In this document: in pieces, positions 26,321 to 37,867 of the stretch
Layout: each line of letters opens with the position of its first letter
Numbering within the stretch: position 1 is the first letter of the stretch
Assembly: GCA_036937835.1 (NCBI GenBank)
Contig: CM072879.1
Span: 10,466,001 to 10,530,000, forward strand
Length of the DNA: 64,000 nt
Direction of reading: 5' to 3'
Origin: Pampus argenteus
Taxonomy: Eukaryota > Chordata > Actinopteri > Scombriformes > Stromateidae
Notes under the pieces: generated by a model
What the model was told of the DNA's origin: nothing
Databases searched by the model: none
The model's input: the letters and a program-made list of their open reading frames with translations, nothing else
Program-made: the position numbers and the translations under genes

Positions 26321-26368
26321 AGATAGATAGATATACTTTATTAATCCCAAAAACTGGGAAATTAGAGA
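26321..26368 (-). mobile_element. 3' tail of a truncated LINE-like retroelement
   Basis: On the minus strand it reads AATTTCCCAGTTTTTGGGAT, then TAATAAAGTAT and an ATCT repeat. This pattern matches the 3' end of common teleost non-LTR retrotransposons (recalled; family not determined). Only the tail is recognisable, consistent with a strongly 5'-truncated insertion. Confidence 0.5.
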
Positions 26369-26514
26369 TTATGAGATTCTCTGTGGTAATCAGCAATCAA
26401 TTGTAGCTTTTCTGTTATTTCTGGCCTCTCGCCAAAGCCAGCATGGCCTCAGGCTCTCAGAAATGTGTGTGTGCGTGTGTGTAAGCACAGGTCAACTTTA
26501 TGAGAGCTATTTAC

Positions 26515-26547
26515 ACCCCCCCCCCCTCCACCCCCACCCCACCCCCT
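26515..26547. repeat. C-rich tract (G-quadruplex motif on the minus strand)
   Basis: An 11-C run followed by several C4-C5 runs separated by one or two bases. The complementary strand therefore carries more than four G-runs within 35 bp. Confidence 0.85.
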
Positions 26548-27760
26548 CACAGTGGTGACAGTAAACTTAACATGATACAGCTTATTTAATACTGAAAATA
26601 TCACTGTTGAACAATTGTTTGTATACGTCTCTGTAACAGCTAAGGCATTATTATTTTTACTTGAACTCTTTGCTCCTTTGTTCGACTGGTTTTTAGTACT
26701 AACATATTCATGATGTGGGCCTAATGATGAAGCAAGTATCCCTATAAACCTGCCTCTGATAAAAGATAGAAAATAGAAATAAAATATAAATATGTATATA
26801 TTTATATATTTGTTTTAAATATGTATGTGTCTATGTGAGAGTGGAAAGTCCTCCATCCCAGAGCACAAATAATCATATATCACAAATAATGTGTTGTGTA
26901 AAAACATTATAAAACAAAAAAAATCAAGTTATGGAAAAGTGTCTCCTGGTTCCCAGAAAAGTTAGCATTTGAAAGACACAGAATTTATCACCATGTGAAG
27001 TCATTTCATTTTGACCTTGGTGTGATAACGAAAGGAAGTGGTCTAGATGGGTTTGCTGCTGACAGCTGCTGTTAGCTGTTAGTTCAAGAGTCAGATTTTT
27101 GCTCTTTTTCTTAGTAAAGACAATCAGATTATTTAAAGACTCAAACACAGGTCTGTGTGTATGTTCTGGTAATTGTGAGTCACTACTCATAGCACATCTA
27201 TAATTGTCAATCATATATCACTTTCTGTCTCAGTGACATATCCACCTCATGCCCGCATTTTTACCTTCTGCTCATCCATCTTTATTGCCGTCCTTTTGCT
27301 CCTTCGTTTCACTGATTATGAAGGGCTTCAGACTCATTCCTGACGGCTAATTTGTTCACAGCCGTCATCCTGCATGTCATTTCCACAGACGAATGGGGTT
27401 CAACAGGAGCTCAGGGCAATGGAAAGAACATGCATGCTGCCAGGTACGATAGAAAATCCACATGCGCACACACACAAGGAATAATTTACAGGTATTAAGA
27501 GGTTTCAGCCCTGAATTCTTACCACGTTTCTCTCGCCAAAGCAGTAAATTTTTACAAGACCTTTTTTTTTATGACACACTGAAAGCAATATATACATAGT
27601 ATATATTAAGTCACCAACTGGGCTTGTTTAGGTTTGCCAACACTTTTTAATTAGACAGTGCCTGCACAGTGCTTGTGTTAATTATTTGTAAGAAGCCACG
27701 TGGCAAACAGCTGCTTGGAAAAACTCCTGGTGAAGTCTCCTCCTGCGTTTGCTTGTGGAG

Positions 27761-27781
27761 CAGCAGCAGCAGCAGCAGCAG
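27761..27781. repeat. (CAG)7 trinucleotide repeat
   Basis: Seven perfect CAG units in noncoding sequence. No exon was recognised around it. Confidence 0.9.
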
Positions 27782-30177
27782 GCGGGACACTCTGGGCTCG
27801 AACTCAGCTGGCAGCTGAATGACAGAAGATCCAGGTTGTTGCTTTTTTATCCAAATATCTATCATTCAACAGCTAACCAGAAAAACTAAATTATCCTTCT
27901 GCCCAACTGAAGCTTTCCATATCCAAATGGATGTTTTCTTTTTTTTTAAAAAAAAACTCTTTCAGGTTTTTCCCATTCAAGTAGGCATTCGAGTTTTCTG
28001 AATAACAAAACAGTCATCGCAACTTCTATGTCCACTTCAGAGTAGCATGTCAATAAAAACACACATTAGGCACCGACTTGCATACTCAACTGTTTTATAG
28101 TGATTGTCAGTATGTTTTACTTGCCTATTTTCCCCTTATTTTCTTTGAAAGAACGTAGAAAAGGGACTTTATGAGCATAATGAACGTCACTGCCTTATTC
28201 TGCCCTATTTATGACAAATGGGAGCCTACAGGGTTCCAGCAGGTCACATAAGAAAGCTTGTGGACCTTTGGAGCTTTTTTTTTTTCTTGCAGTGTTCAGT
28301 TTTTGTTTATTTTCTCCCGGCTCACTGGACAGCCCTGGATGTGCTTGTGTGCATTGGCTGAGGCCCTTGATTCAACATTGAAGGGTATGTTCTCATGTGT
28401 TGTTTCTGAAACAAACACTATGTTGTTACCAGCACTCTATGGAAGAGTTTTTTTTTTTTAATCTGTTAAGTTGCAAGGTAATTTTACCACAAATATTTTT
28501 ACTGGTACTAGTAGAGCTCTATTCCTGTGTGCTCGGTGACACGTAGCTGGTGTATTTTTGTCTGTTTTTGGTATTAGAGAGAGATGCAGATCTAGACTTT
28601 ATTTCTATTCTACAGTGATCAGGAAGTGGTCAGAGTTAAAGTTAGAGTACAACATCCTTTTTTGCACCAAATTAAGCTGAGCGTCACAACAGCTCATGGT
28701 GTGAGGTTTCTGTCAGGAAATGAACTCCAATAGTCTGTTTAACCATTATAAACACGGGTCCTGAAAACAGAGTAAAACAGAAGATGTAAATTAGGACCTA
28801 CTGAACCCCCACTGAAAACATTGCTCGTCACGATGATCTGCAAGATATCTCCACTTCATCAAGTGCCTGTGACGAAGGCAGTGTTATGGAGAGGTGGAAA
28901 AGCTGTTTCAGTTAACAAGAGAGAAAATGTGTTTTTGATTGTGCAAAGCAAAAATGTATCTGTATCTTTTTTTTTTTTGCTGCATAGAGCATCCAGCGCT
29001 GATATGGTGAAAGTCAAAGGTTTGGACAGCTGGACCTGAGGGTAGAGGGGCGGATGTGGCCAGATTGAACCTGATAACAGAAAACAGACTGTTGGAAGAG
29101 GGATCTACCTCCATCTCTTAATTTCCTTCACTTATGCCTCTTTTCCCTCCACACCCCGGTGCCATTCCTAAAGACGGAGACATGGATGGGCCTCAACATC
29201 TCCTTCCTCTGCTTGTTTTTGTTCAGTAAAAAAAAAAAAAAAAGGAGGACAGAGTGCATTGTTCCAGTGTTTTTCTTGGTGCTTACATCCACTGTAACAT
29301 CAAACAAAATTCAGATGGAGAACAAGGGATTCGACTTGTCTCATCATAAAGTCATCTTGAACCCCGGTGTTTTCTCATAAGACAACATGCACTGTGCGGG
29401 TGTCTGCTTTTGTTAAGGCCGTAATTCTTCCGCTCCTCACCCCACTGAGAGCCTTCGTTTTCAGCCATGTACACACACGGACGTGTGATGATTGGCAGCG
29501 TGATAGAGTATCGTCTGTCTTATCTGCATTGCTTTAACAGTATATGCTTGCGTGGTTTCAGGGAAGAGTTGTTTTCTGTTGAATGTTCAGTGTGAATATG
29601 GATGAGTAGATGGGAGAGAAGGGAGAGTTAGGTTTATTTTGAATATATAACTTCCAATTTGACGAGCCATGCTTCCTTAACTTTGTCGTTAGTCTGATTC
29701 AGTGATGAAATATCAAACTGTTGCTTCATTCTATAGTTGTAACACACATCTGACCAAAACTGATCAACCACGTTGGGAAAGACATGCTTTGACGACACAT
29801 TGGATCGGTCTCCAGTGTTTTCTAAACTGGTTCCACATGGTCTGGTGAGACATCTTGATGTGAGAGTGAGCGACGCTGACTGGACAGCGATCTCTGCATG
29901 GTGCAGCAGTAGGCTACCAGATGTGTGCGTCTGCATTACCGGTTGTTCCACTTAACACAAACACACGCTGCCTGACTTCTCTCCCAATCGGTTACTTGCA
30001 GGTATTTTACGAGACCTTTAAAAACAGGCAACGCAAGTATTTGATCCTGCTCTTTAACTGAGATGAAAGTGCTGAGCTGAGCCTGTCTTGTCTAGTTGGC
30101 TCATGAATTTAATGAAGACTAATAAATTAGATTGGCAAGGTTGCCCCACTTTGTAGCAGCTTTGGAGTCTGTGGATA

Positions 30178-30485
30178 TACAGTACCGTGCAAAGGTTTTA
30201 GGCACTTTAGATGTTTAGATTTTTTTAGCCATAATGCAATACCTTTTAGAAAAGCATCTGATCTGTCCCCTCAGGTTTGGCCCCCAGAGAGCCCTGATCT
30301 CAACATTATCGAGTCAGTCTGAGATTACATGAAGAGAGAAGTATCAGAGACAGACTGAATCCACACAAGAACTGTGAGCAACCAACCTGCCAAGTACCTT
30401 GAAAACCTGTGTATATGTGTCCTGAGGAGGACGGATCTGACGGATAAAAAATAAAATTCATGGTATTACTTGAAAGTGACCTGGC
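30178..30485 (+). pseudogene. Decayed, internally deleted Tc1/mariner-like transposon
   Basis: The left end TACAGTACCGTGCAAAGG resembles the terminal repeat of fish Tc1-like elements. The sequence then jumps to the 3' part of a transposase frame at about 30275-30345. This reads PPESPDLNIIESV, then a stop, then DYMKREVSE, and corresponds to the region carrying the last catalytic acidic residue of the DDE transposases. Most of the element is missing, in-frame stops are present and no clear right terminal repeat remains, so it is inactive. The AT-rich ATAAAAAATAAAATTCATGG at about 30444-30463 fits the usual 3' flank of such elements. Confidence 0.75.
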
Positions 30486-31151
30486 TTGCGAAGTACTGCA
30501 CATCAACTTCCTGAAAATGGTCTAGTCAGTCTTGTTTCATGTTTGCTTCCCAGAGAAGTGAACACAGCAAACATGAAACTCAGTTTTAACTGATGAAATA
30601 ACTTCATGGTTTTGCTCCTTCAGAATGACTTGCTTTTTGTTTGCATTCTTAACCATATTTGTCATGCATTGCTTTGCAAAAGACAAGGAGTAAATAACGA
30701 CGCATGCTGCTGTTATGTGTTCACATCATATCCTTTTTAGGGTAAGTAGTTTAAATATTGAAGTCATCCCCTTAAATACAAAGAGGAAGTTGCTCAAGCT
30801 CAATTATGAAAAAAGTTAGAGGAGAGTAATTCCACCGTAGTGGTGATAAATATTGACATATTGCATGCCATTATTAAAAAGACGCTGTGAATTTAATGTC
30901 TTAATTAAATAGCAGTTGTTCAGTCTGTCGTACGGTTTAAACAAATTCAATAATAACCACAGCTCAGCAAGAGAAGTCCAACAACGATCATGTTTGGCCG
31001 AACGTCTGCTCATTGTAGTCGCTGTAGATTTTAAGAATTTAAGTTGACTAAAGATTTAAATTGGTCTCACAGTCTTACCATTTTGCCACTTAGCATTTAT
31101 TGAGCCCAAGAAAATAGTTTGAAAGCCATTAATACTCATATACACATTAAC

Positions 31152-31161
31152 TTTATTTATT
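31152..31161 (-). terminator. sla: Probable poly(A) signal for sla (two overlapping AATAAA)
   Basis: Plus-strand TTTATTTATT gives two overlapping minus-strand AATAAA hexamers about 340 bp past the sla stop codon. A further TTTATT near 31096 is an alternative. Confidence 0.5.
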
Positions 31162-31497
31162 AATACCTATAGCATTCACGTCTCCTTTCTAACTATTATA
31201 ATGCTCGGCTGTTCGTTTTTTTCCGGCTCGTGTATAGAATACACACATTGCAGTTCAATTGCACAGTCCAGTTGAGCTCCATATTTCAGCTCCTGATGAC
31301 GGTTCGTATTATTGTTAAGGTACTTCAAAGTGCTCGTATTAGAAACTTCACTGTACACTTCAATGTCTGTGACGTATAATACAAATGTCATCTTGACACG
31401 AGAGATGCGTTGGAGAAGGATCAGAAAGGGATGCCCTCTACTGCCTTCCACATGAAGGTATTCTCAAAGGTCTTTTTAAAATCCCTTACTGACGTCT

Positions 31498-34481
31498 CTA
31501 GAAGCCGTCGTCGTAGTCAGTGTTTGCAAGGCTGTTGTCAGGGATGGCGTAAACAGATTTGCTCTTTTTCTTCCTGCTCGCTGCTCTCATCTGTGCAGAG
31601 TCTTGATTCCCAGAAAAGGACAGATAGGCGGCGATGCTGTTCCTGACGCCGTAGCTCACCATGTTGTCACTGCAGGTTTCTGTGCTGACCAGTTGCCTCC
31701 TGTTCAGGGAGGACATGAATGAGGACATTTCTTTAATCCGTTAATCTTAGCACATGACACATCATTTCACACAGCTGCTAGAAACAGTATGCACTTTCGT
31801 TCTGGTGTGATTAAAAGTAAGTACTGTACCTGTCTATTTTCTTCCAGTCAAAGTTGCGTCGCATGACTACAGGTGGAGCTCCAGGGTTTGCATCTGGTGG
31901 CGGCGTTGTCCCAGATAGACAGGGAGAGGTTAACACACAACACAGTCCATCTGCAGAGTCTGAACGGATAAATAAAGCAGAAGTCAAATATAGCTCACAA
32001 GCTTGCAAACACAAATGGAGCAAATTGCGTTATTTGCATTAACCATTGTCTCACACGCTTAGCTGCTCAAGCGAAGGCGTCAACAGAACATGAAGAGGGC
32101 GGTGGAGGTCTATATCGACCCAGAATAGCTACACCTTACAACAAGTTTTATCAAGCATGCATATTGTATCTCATTTTCTGTTTGTTCCAAAAATGTTCTG
32201 TCAGTGCAGGAAATATATGAAAAGTTGGCCACTGATAAGAAACAGTTATATTAATAACAGTGTCTTTGTTTGCGTCTGTATGCCTGCGTGTGCTACGTGT
32301 TTTTGGGTCATTGTTTAGTCCTAAGTGTGTTTGTGGATTCACATACCAGAGTAGTGGTTGATCATATCTTCAAGGCATTGGAAAGTGAGACGAGGGGAGA
32401 TGTAGTACCAGCTGTTGTCCAGTCTGAGGATACGATAGTGCTTTACGATCCTGTGCTTCACTGAGAGCGAGTATAGACCTGAGGGTATCACACACACACC
32501 AAACGTTTAAATATTCATACTATTATTCATATTATCATAACAACTAAGCTGCTACATTTCAGAAAACAAACGCAAAAAAGATAAAAAGGCAACATAAAAG
32601 AAGTTACATAAAAGTCAGTCCTGTACGGTCTTGTTCTGTCCCGTCATATGCTTTGTCACTGTGTATTTTTTATTAGTAAAGAAAAGTTACAAATTATGTG
32701 TCCTCCGACACAAAAACCACTTACAGGTAGTTCCCCTAAAGGCATAGTAGAATATCAATACCACTCATCTGTCCTTTTAATATGAAGCAGCCGGCTTCAT
32801 ATTAAACTTAGCATGAAGACTGGAAACGGAAAATAAGTAGCCTGGCACCCGTAAAGCACAGCGCTTTGCTTTTACACTTTAGTGTAAGTCAAGCTAACTG
32901 ATCTTCTCATCTAATTCTCAGCAAGAAAAGAAAGAACATTTCCCAAAATGTCAATTCCCATTCTTCAAATGATGACGTGTCAGTGAGTTTTCTTGTCATT
33001 TTGTCTTCCCACCAGAACTGAATGAATCTGACTAGAACTGATCTTGGTTTGATTTTTACTCCGCTGCTGTGTATTAGATATCATCCCGATCTAATCTCGC
33101 CACATGTTTCCTTATTGACATGTTTAAGACGAGTTCGAAACCAAACAAACAAACAAAGCTGACTGCATACGCTCGCTGTGAGTAAATGTCCTCACCTCTC
33201 TCTCTGGTGCTCTCCCGCACCAAGAAGGAGCCCACTCGGTTCACTGGTAGAAGCAGCAGCTCTTCAGCCTTTTGTCTTTCCACCCCCTCGAACAGCCAGC
33301 TGTGATAGAACAAAAGAACATATGAAGTGAAATATCAGATTAAATACTAGCATTTTAAATCTGAGCAGCACAAATCCAATTCATATTAAAGACAGAACCT
33401 TGCAATATATACGCATACATCACAGGTCCTGTCGACGTGTAGGGTAGTGGAAAAATATGAATTTGATAATATCTTGCTATTATCAGTTTAAATAAAGTAC
33501 TAGGCCAATACCGCGATAATGTTAGTATAATTTACTTACCCATGGTACACTTTTGCCACGTGGCTGTTGGGTATGTAGTTCTCCTTTCCTGTTTGGACCG
33601 AGCGGACTCTCCACCAATAAGCTTCCCTGATCACCATAAAGAGGCAAAGAGGAATCAACCACTGCCCTACCGTGTGAACACTTCTCTAAACTGCCGATAG
33701 TTAAACATCACCCGTTCTTTCTGTTAGATTGTATTTCCTCGTCTGTTTACCAAAGGTGTCTGATCTTGGCTGAACTAAAGATTTATGAATTTTTATTTAT
33801 TTATTTTAACAACAAAAAAAAAAAGCATACTGTGCGATGACTCTGAGCTTCTCCCCCATTCTGTAGATGGGCTCGCTGATTTCAGCAGCCGGGTAATCCT
33901 GGAGCACTACCACCATGTCATCTTCTGAGCCTGCAAATAAGCATATTTACAGCTTTTACAAACACAGACAACATGCTGGTGCAGACATCATGAACTGGTC
34001 CAGAGATGTACAAGACCAAAGCTCAGTTAGAAAGAAAATTAAAAAAATTTAAAGAATTTTTTTTTTTAAAGTTTGTTTTAAAATGGTCTTATTATGACAT
34101 CTCTGATACCGCCAGACAACCTGTTAAATATACATATTATAGCTACGTATACTGTAACATGCAACTAAATATTCTGTAGCAACAAATTATTTATTGACTG
34201 CAGTTTGGAAATACAGACTTCCTGCAAGTTATTATGCTTCAGTGCTGTGTGCTGGCTTAGTGCAAAACAATGAAGAAATATCACTCATTTATTTTAAGTG
34301 CATTTTAACAGTTGTTACTGACAGTGGCGGATATTCCACTGTGTTCTTCAGAAAAGTTAGTTAAGTTACAAAACAATTCACGTTCTTTCAAAGGTTGCAC
34401 GGTCTTACCCTTTATAGAGCTGTCGGACTTCGCTGCTGTGACTTTGTTTGTGGCGCTCACACCTCGCATCATATTCCCCAT
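31498..34481 (-). CDS. sla: Src-like adaptor (SLAP), complete, 275 aa
   Basis: Adaptor that resembles a Src kinase without the kinase domain; in mammals it recruits c-CBL to down-regulate T- and B-cell receptor complexes. Coding exons: 34481-34409, 33930-33831, 33626-33540, 33299-33196, 32478-32347, 31959-31830, 31699-31498. All introns are GT-AG, and the phases join to 275 residues (human 276, recalled). The start MGNMMRG keeps Gly2 for myristoylation. The SH3 domain is at about residues 27-84 (VVVLQDYPAAEISEPIYRMG, YWWRVRS, GKENYIPNSHVAKVYHGWLF). The SH2 domain is at about 88-178, with FLVRES at 112-117 (Arg115 binds phosphotyrosine) and KHYRILRLDNSWYYISPRLT. The tail ADGLCCVLTSPCL ... YGVRNSIAAYLSF is SLA-like. 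The ccn4/ndrg1 neighbourhood favours sla over sla2. Confidence 0.94.
32728..32965. repeat. Interspersed repeat fragment in an sla intron
   Basis: The stretch runs from about GGTAGTTCCCC to CATTTCCCAAAATGTCAA and includes GTAGCCTGGCACC and CTGATCTTCTCATCTAA. This order of words matches a repeat I recall as frequent in percomorph introns (family uncertain). It contains a 13 bp perfect inverted repeat at 32776-32806. Confidence 0.5.
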
Positions 34482-35226
34482 CCTCCAAATGGACCAGACT
34501 CCGGGCTGAAGTCAAAGCAGTGACACAAATGTCAAATTAACGCTTACTGTTTCCAGTAGTCTGTGTTTCACATACCACTAATCTTCTCGCTTTTGCTACA
34601 CAACAATGTTTGTAACTTCCTACTAGCTGACCATTGAGGTGATCTCAACTGTCAAACTTGTTGCAGAATAGGGAAGCTGAGGCTAGATGCTATCACACCT
34701 AATTTTCCATTGCAGCAACTATACTATAGCTGACAGCTAAGGGTGATCAATGATGTCTATATATTGTAAAATGCTACTTAATGCTGTGACATAATAAATA
34801 ATAAATAATTCATTAGAATTTTTTTTTTTTTTTGTACGCATGCATTTCAACAGATCCTGTGATGTATATTGTTATGTTACATCACAGCGTGTTCATTTGA
34901 GCAGTATGGAGAAACAACAGTTCCGTCTGTGCTGATACTATAGCGGCAGATGTAGTACGGCTACAGTAAACTGAGGGAGCCTACCTGTCAGATTTGAAGC
35001 GTGCCTGTTGCGATGGCATCAAGTGTTTGGTGAGAGAGATGACGGCCCAAACAGGACATGGTGGCGGCGGAGTCTGCTATCAGGGAAGAGCCATGTTCAC
35101 AAGTGTTTACAGCAATGACCTGAGTGCTGTGACAGCTCAGCATCTGACTGCAAACTCACTTCCTGTAATGAAATGAGGAAGAGGATCAGCAAAGAGTTGT
35201 TTAAGTACTACTGAGAAGCAACAGAT

Positions 35227-35231
35227 CATGA

Positions 35232-35262
<31 letters not shown>

Positions 35263-35264
35263 CA
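35227..35264. repeat. Compound (CA)n(GA)n microsatellite
   Basis: CA repeats pass directly into GA repeats. Confidence 0.9.
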
Positions 35265-35652
35265 GAGCAGTCTGCTGGGTTTAGTTACTCAGAATAAAAA
35301 CTGAGAGCAATAATGGCATGTCTTGTAAACATTAATATTGATGTTTTTATACTAAATTATACATTTACAGATTTTAACAGTATCATATTGACACCGCTGT
35401 ACACGAGTTGCAGAAGGAAATGCAAAAGGAAAGCAACAGTATTTAGAGGCCTCTTTGGTCTGTTAGTATGAGAACCCCGCTTTATATCTATAACTAAAAC
35501 TGACATCCTCTTTCTTAAAGGCAATATCAAAGGATGACAAGAAATGATTCTACAAAGCTTTTGTTCTATCGGAGCTTTCATGGTGCTGTTGTAGTTTGTT
35601 TTTAAGACTTTTTTTGACCCAGCAGAAGTCAGACGTCTGACGTATTGGATCA

Positions 35653-35873
35653 TATGCGGTGACATTTTGAAGAGTGCACAGTTTTATCTTTAAAATAGAA
35701 TTTATTATTAATTTCCTGTGGACAGTTCAATTATTTTAAGAGACGTTATGAAGTAGAGTTTACTGTTTACTGGAGAATAAACTTCTCCAGCTTCTTTGCT
35801 TTTCTCAACAACGTACTACTTTTCCTCAAACTGTTTATTAAAGGGGTAATGAACCCAGATTACACAAACATGA

Positions 35874-35907
<34 letters not shown>

Positions 35908-36101
35908 TTAAAAAACTTTATTTTATTGTTTAAACCATGCATTATATCACAATATAAAATATAAGTCTTAATAGATAAAACAAAGAGAGATGGAGCTACT
36001 TTTTATACTGTTGTTTTGTATGTAAAATCTAAATTGGCAAAAGTAAGTAGTAGCTATATAAATAACTTTATTTTAATGATAACGTTATTTTATTCATCTG
36101 G
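35653..36101 (+). repeat. Copy A of a diverged direct duplication
   Basis: It starts TATGCGGTGACATTTTGAAG and ends near TTATTTTATTCATCTGG. Two blocks, 35653-35770 and about 35999-36101, match copy B at 37041-37269 in order and orientation. About 228 bp between the blocks, including a CG/CA tract, is absent from copy B. Confidence 0.75.
35875..35908. repeat. (CG)3(CA)n alternating purine-pyrimidine tract
   Basis: A short CGCGCG run continues into about 13 CA units, a sequence type able to form Z-DNA. Confidence 0.85.
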
Positions 36102-37040
36102 TATCTGAAAGTATCCCAGAATGACACTGTTTTTAAGTCTCAGATTAGGGAACCTTCTGTTATTTGCACTGGGAATGAAAATTATGATATTTGATGTATT
36201 ACACTATTAGTGTTTCTGACGAATTTTTTAGAAAATGTCCCTTGGCAGTTTCTTACCTGAAAAGCTCCCTAAAGTTTTTTTTCTCCAGTTTTTCACTTCT
36301 TGAATAATAAACAAACTTCTGCTGTCATTATTTAATTAGTTCCTGTTTTTTGGTTGTTTTGATGTGATGTATTCGTACAAGCCCCGCTTGTCTCATCTCC
36401 CCTCCACATTCACTGTATGTATTCATATTGCTTTTTTTTTTTGCACTTAAATTTAATATTTTATAGCTAAACAAAAACGGAACCTCAAAAAATGACATCA
36501 ATCAAAATCGTTTTACCATTTACAACATTCAACCTCTATATACAGTAAGGATAAATTGCATATATCTAAGACTTCAGACTGCGGGGTTATATAATTATAA
36601 TCCAATGTGCACACACTTTATTGTTCTCAAGACAACCTAGCTCCTGTATTTCCAGCCTCACTGTCAAAGTCAACATTGAGGATTTTCAAAAGTAAAGAAA
36701 TAAGAGTGTCTAATAAACTGTTGTGATAACTGCGTCACTGTGGAGTCTTTGCAGACATTAGTTGTAGTCCAAAAACACTGAACTGGTAGTTCTTTCTGTT
36801 GAGTTCCTGATGCGGGCGTGTTCAGAGGAAGTGTGTACCCGGGCGTACAAACACACACACTGACACGCCATTTCTGACCAAACAGTTTTTTTCTTTCTGG
36901 ATGTAGAATAAAAAAACCACCAGCTACTGTGACTCGGTGGGTGGTGTAAGACTCCAGGGCTCTCACTGTTGTGGCTGCAAGGAAGGAAGGAAGTCTTCAT
37001 TGGCTTTAGATGAAAACAAATACAAGGTCAAAATGGAGCC

Positions 37041-37269
37041 TATGCCGTGACATTTTGAAGACTGCACAGTTTTATCTTCAGAAGAGGATTCTCAAAATTT
37101 CCTGAGGACAGTTCATTCATTTTAAGAGACGTCATGAAGTAGAGGTTACTATTGCTATTTACTACTTTTTATACCGTTGTTGTTTTATACTGATGTTTTG
37201 TATGTAAAATCTGAATTGGCAAAAGTAAGTAGCTATATAAATAACTTCTGTTATTTTATTCAGGTCCTG
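37041..37269 (+). repeat. Copy B of a diverged direct duplication
   Basis: It shares GACATTTTGAAGA.TGCACAGTTTTATCTT, AAGAGACGT.ATGAAGTAGAG and GTATGTAAAATCT.AATTGG words with copy A, in the same order (dots mark mismatches). Confidence 0.75.
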
Positions 37270-37825
37270 GCTCCTTTCACTCACCATCTGTGTCTTTGTA
37301 TGAGACATAACACAGGTGAAACTCAACCAGCAGGACTGTCTACATTGACCTTCAGCTCAAAGGACTCTTTGTTAGATCGTGATGAGAAATATATTCTCCA
37401 AATAATAAAGGTACGTCATCGAGACTCCTTGTGATATGAATTTCCTTTATGAAGGAATCTAAAATTCATTTGCCGATCAAAAGCATAAATAGCTCACAGG
37501 CTGCTTGGAGTGCCGTTGATTTATGGTTTTAAAAACAAACATATTTTCTATGTACTCATGTCTTAAGTAAAACTAAAAAAGACATCTGTAACAAATTTCT
37601 TCACAAAATGCTCATAAAAGCAGTCAAGCAGGTGTTTGCAGGTGTTGCAGTGGTTGTAAAGCTGATATTTGGCTGTCAGGGACTTTCCTCACATGGATAA
37701 TTGTTGAAAAGCTCTACATGATTGATGCCCCACAGCCCATTTATGACACATATTGGGGAAGTTGTGAGCTCCACTTTGAAGATGTTTCAGTGATTTGTAA
37801 GCAGTTTTTCCGGGCAACAGTTTGC

Positions 37826-37829
<4 letters not shown>

Positions 37830-37865
<36 letters not shown>
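37830..37865. repeat. (CA)n microsatellite
   Basis: About 17 uninterrupted CA units. Confidence 0.95.

Positions 37866-37867
<2 letters not shown>

Larger units (their letters stand above)
23200..31090. other. Intergenic desert between abitram and sla
   Basis: No protein-coding exon was recognised on either strand over about 7.9 kb. It holds a GT microsatellite, a MITE-like element, a LINE-like tail, a C-rich tract, a CAG run and a decayed Tc1-like fragment, each listed separately. One 55 bp segment at 27389-27443 is flanked by consensus-like splice sites and could be a noncoding exon. This is where the human chromosome 9-type and chromosome 8-type gene blocks meet. Confidence 0.6.
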
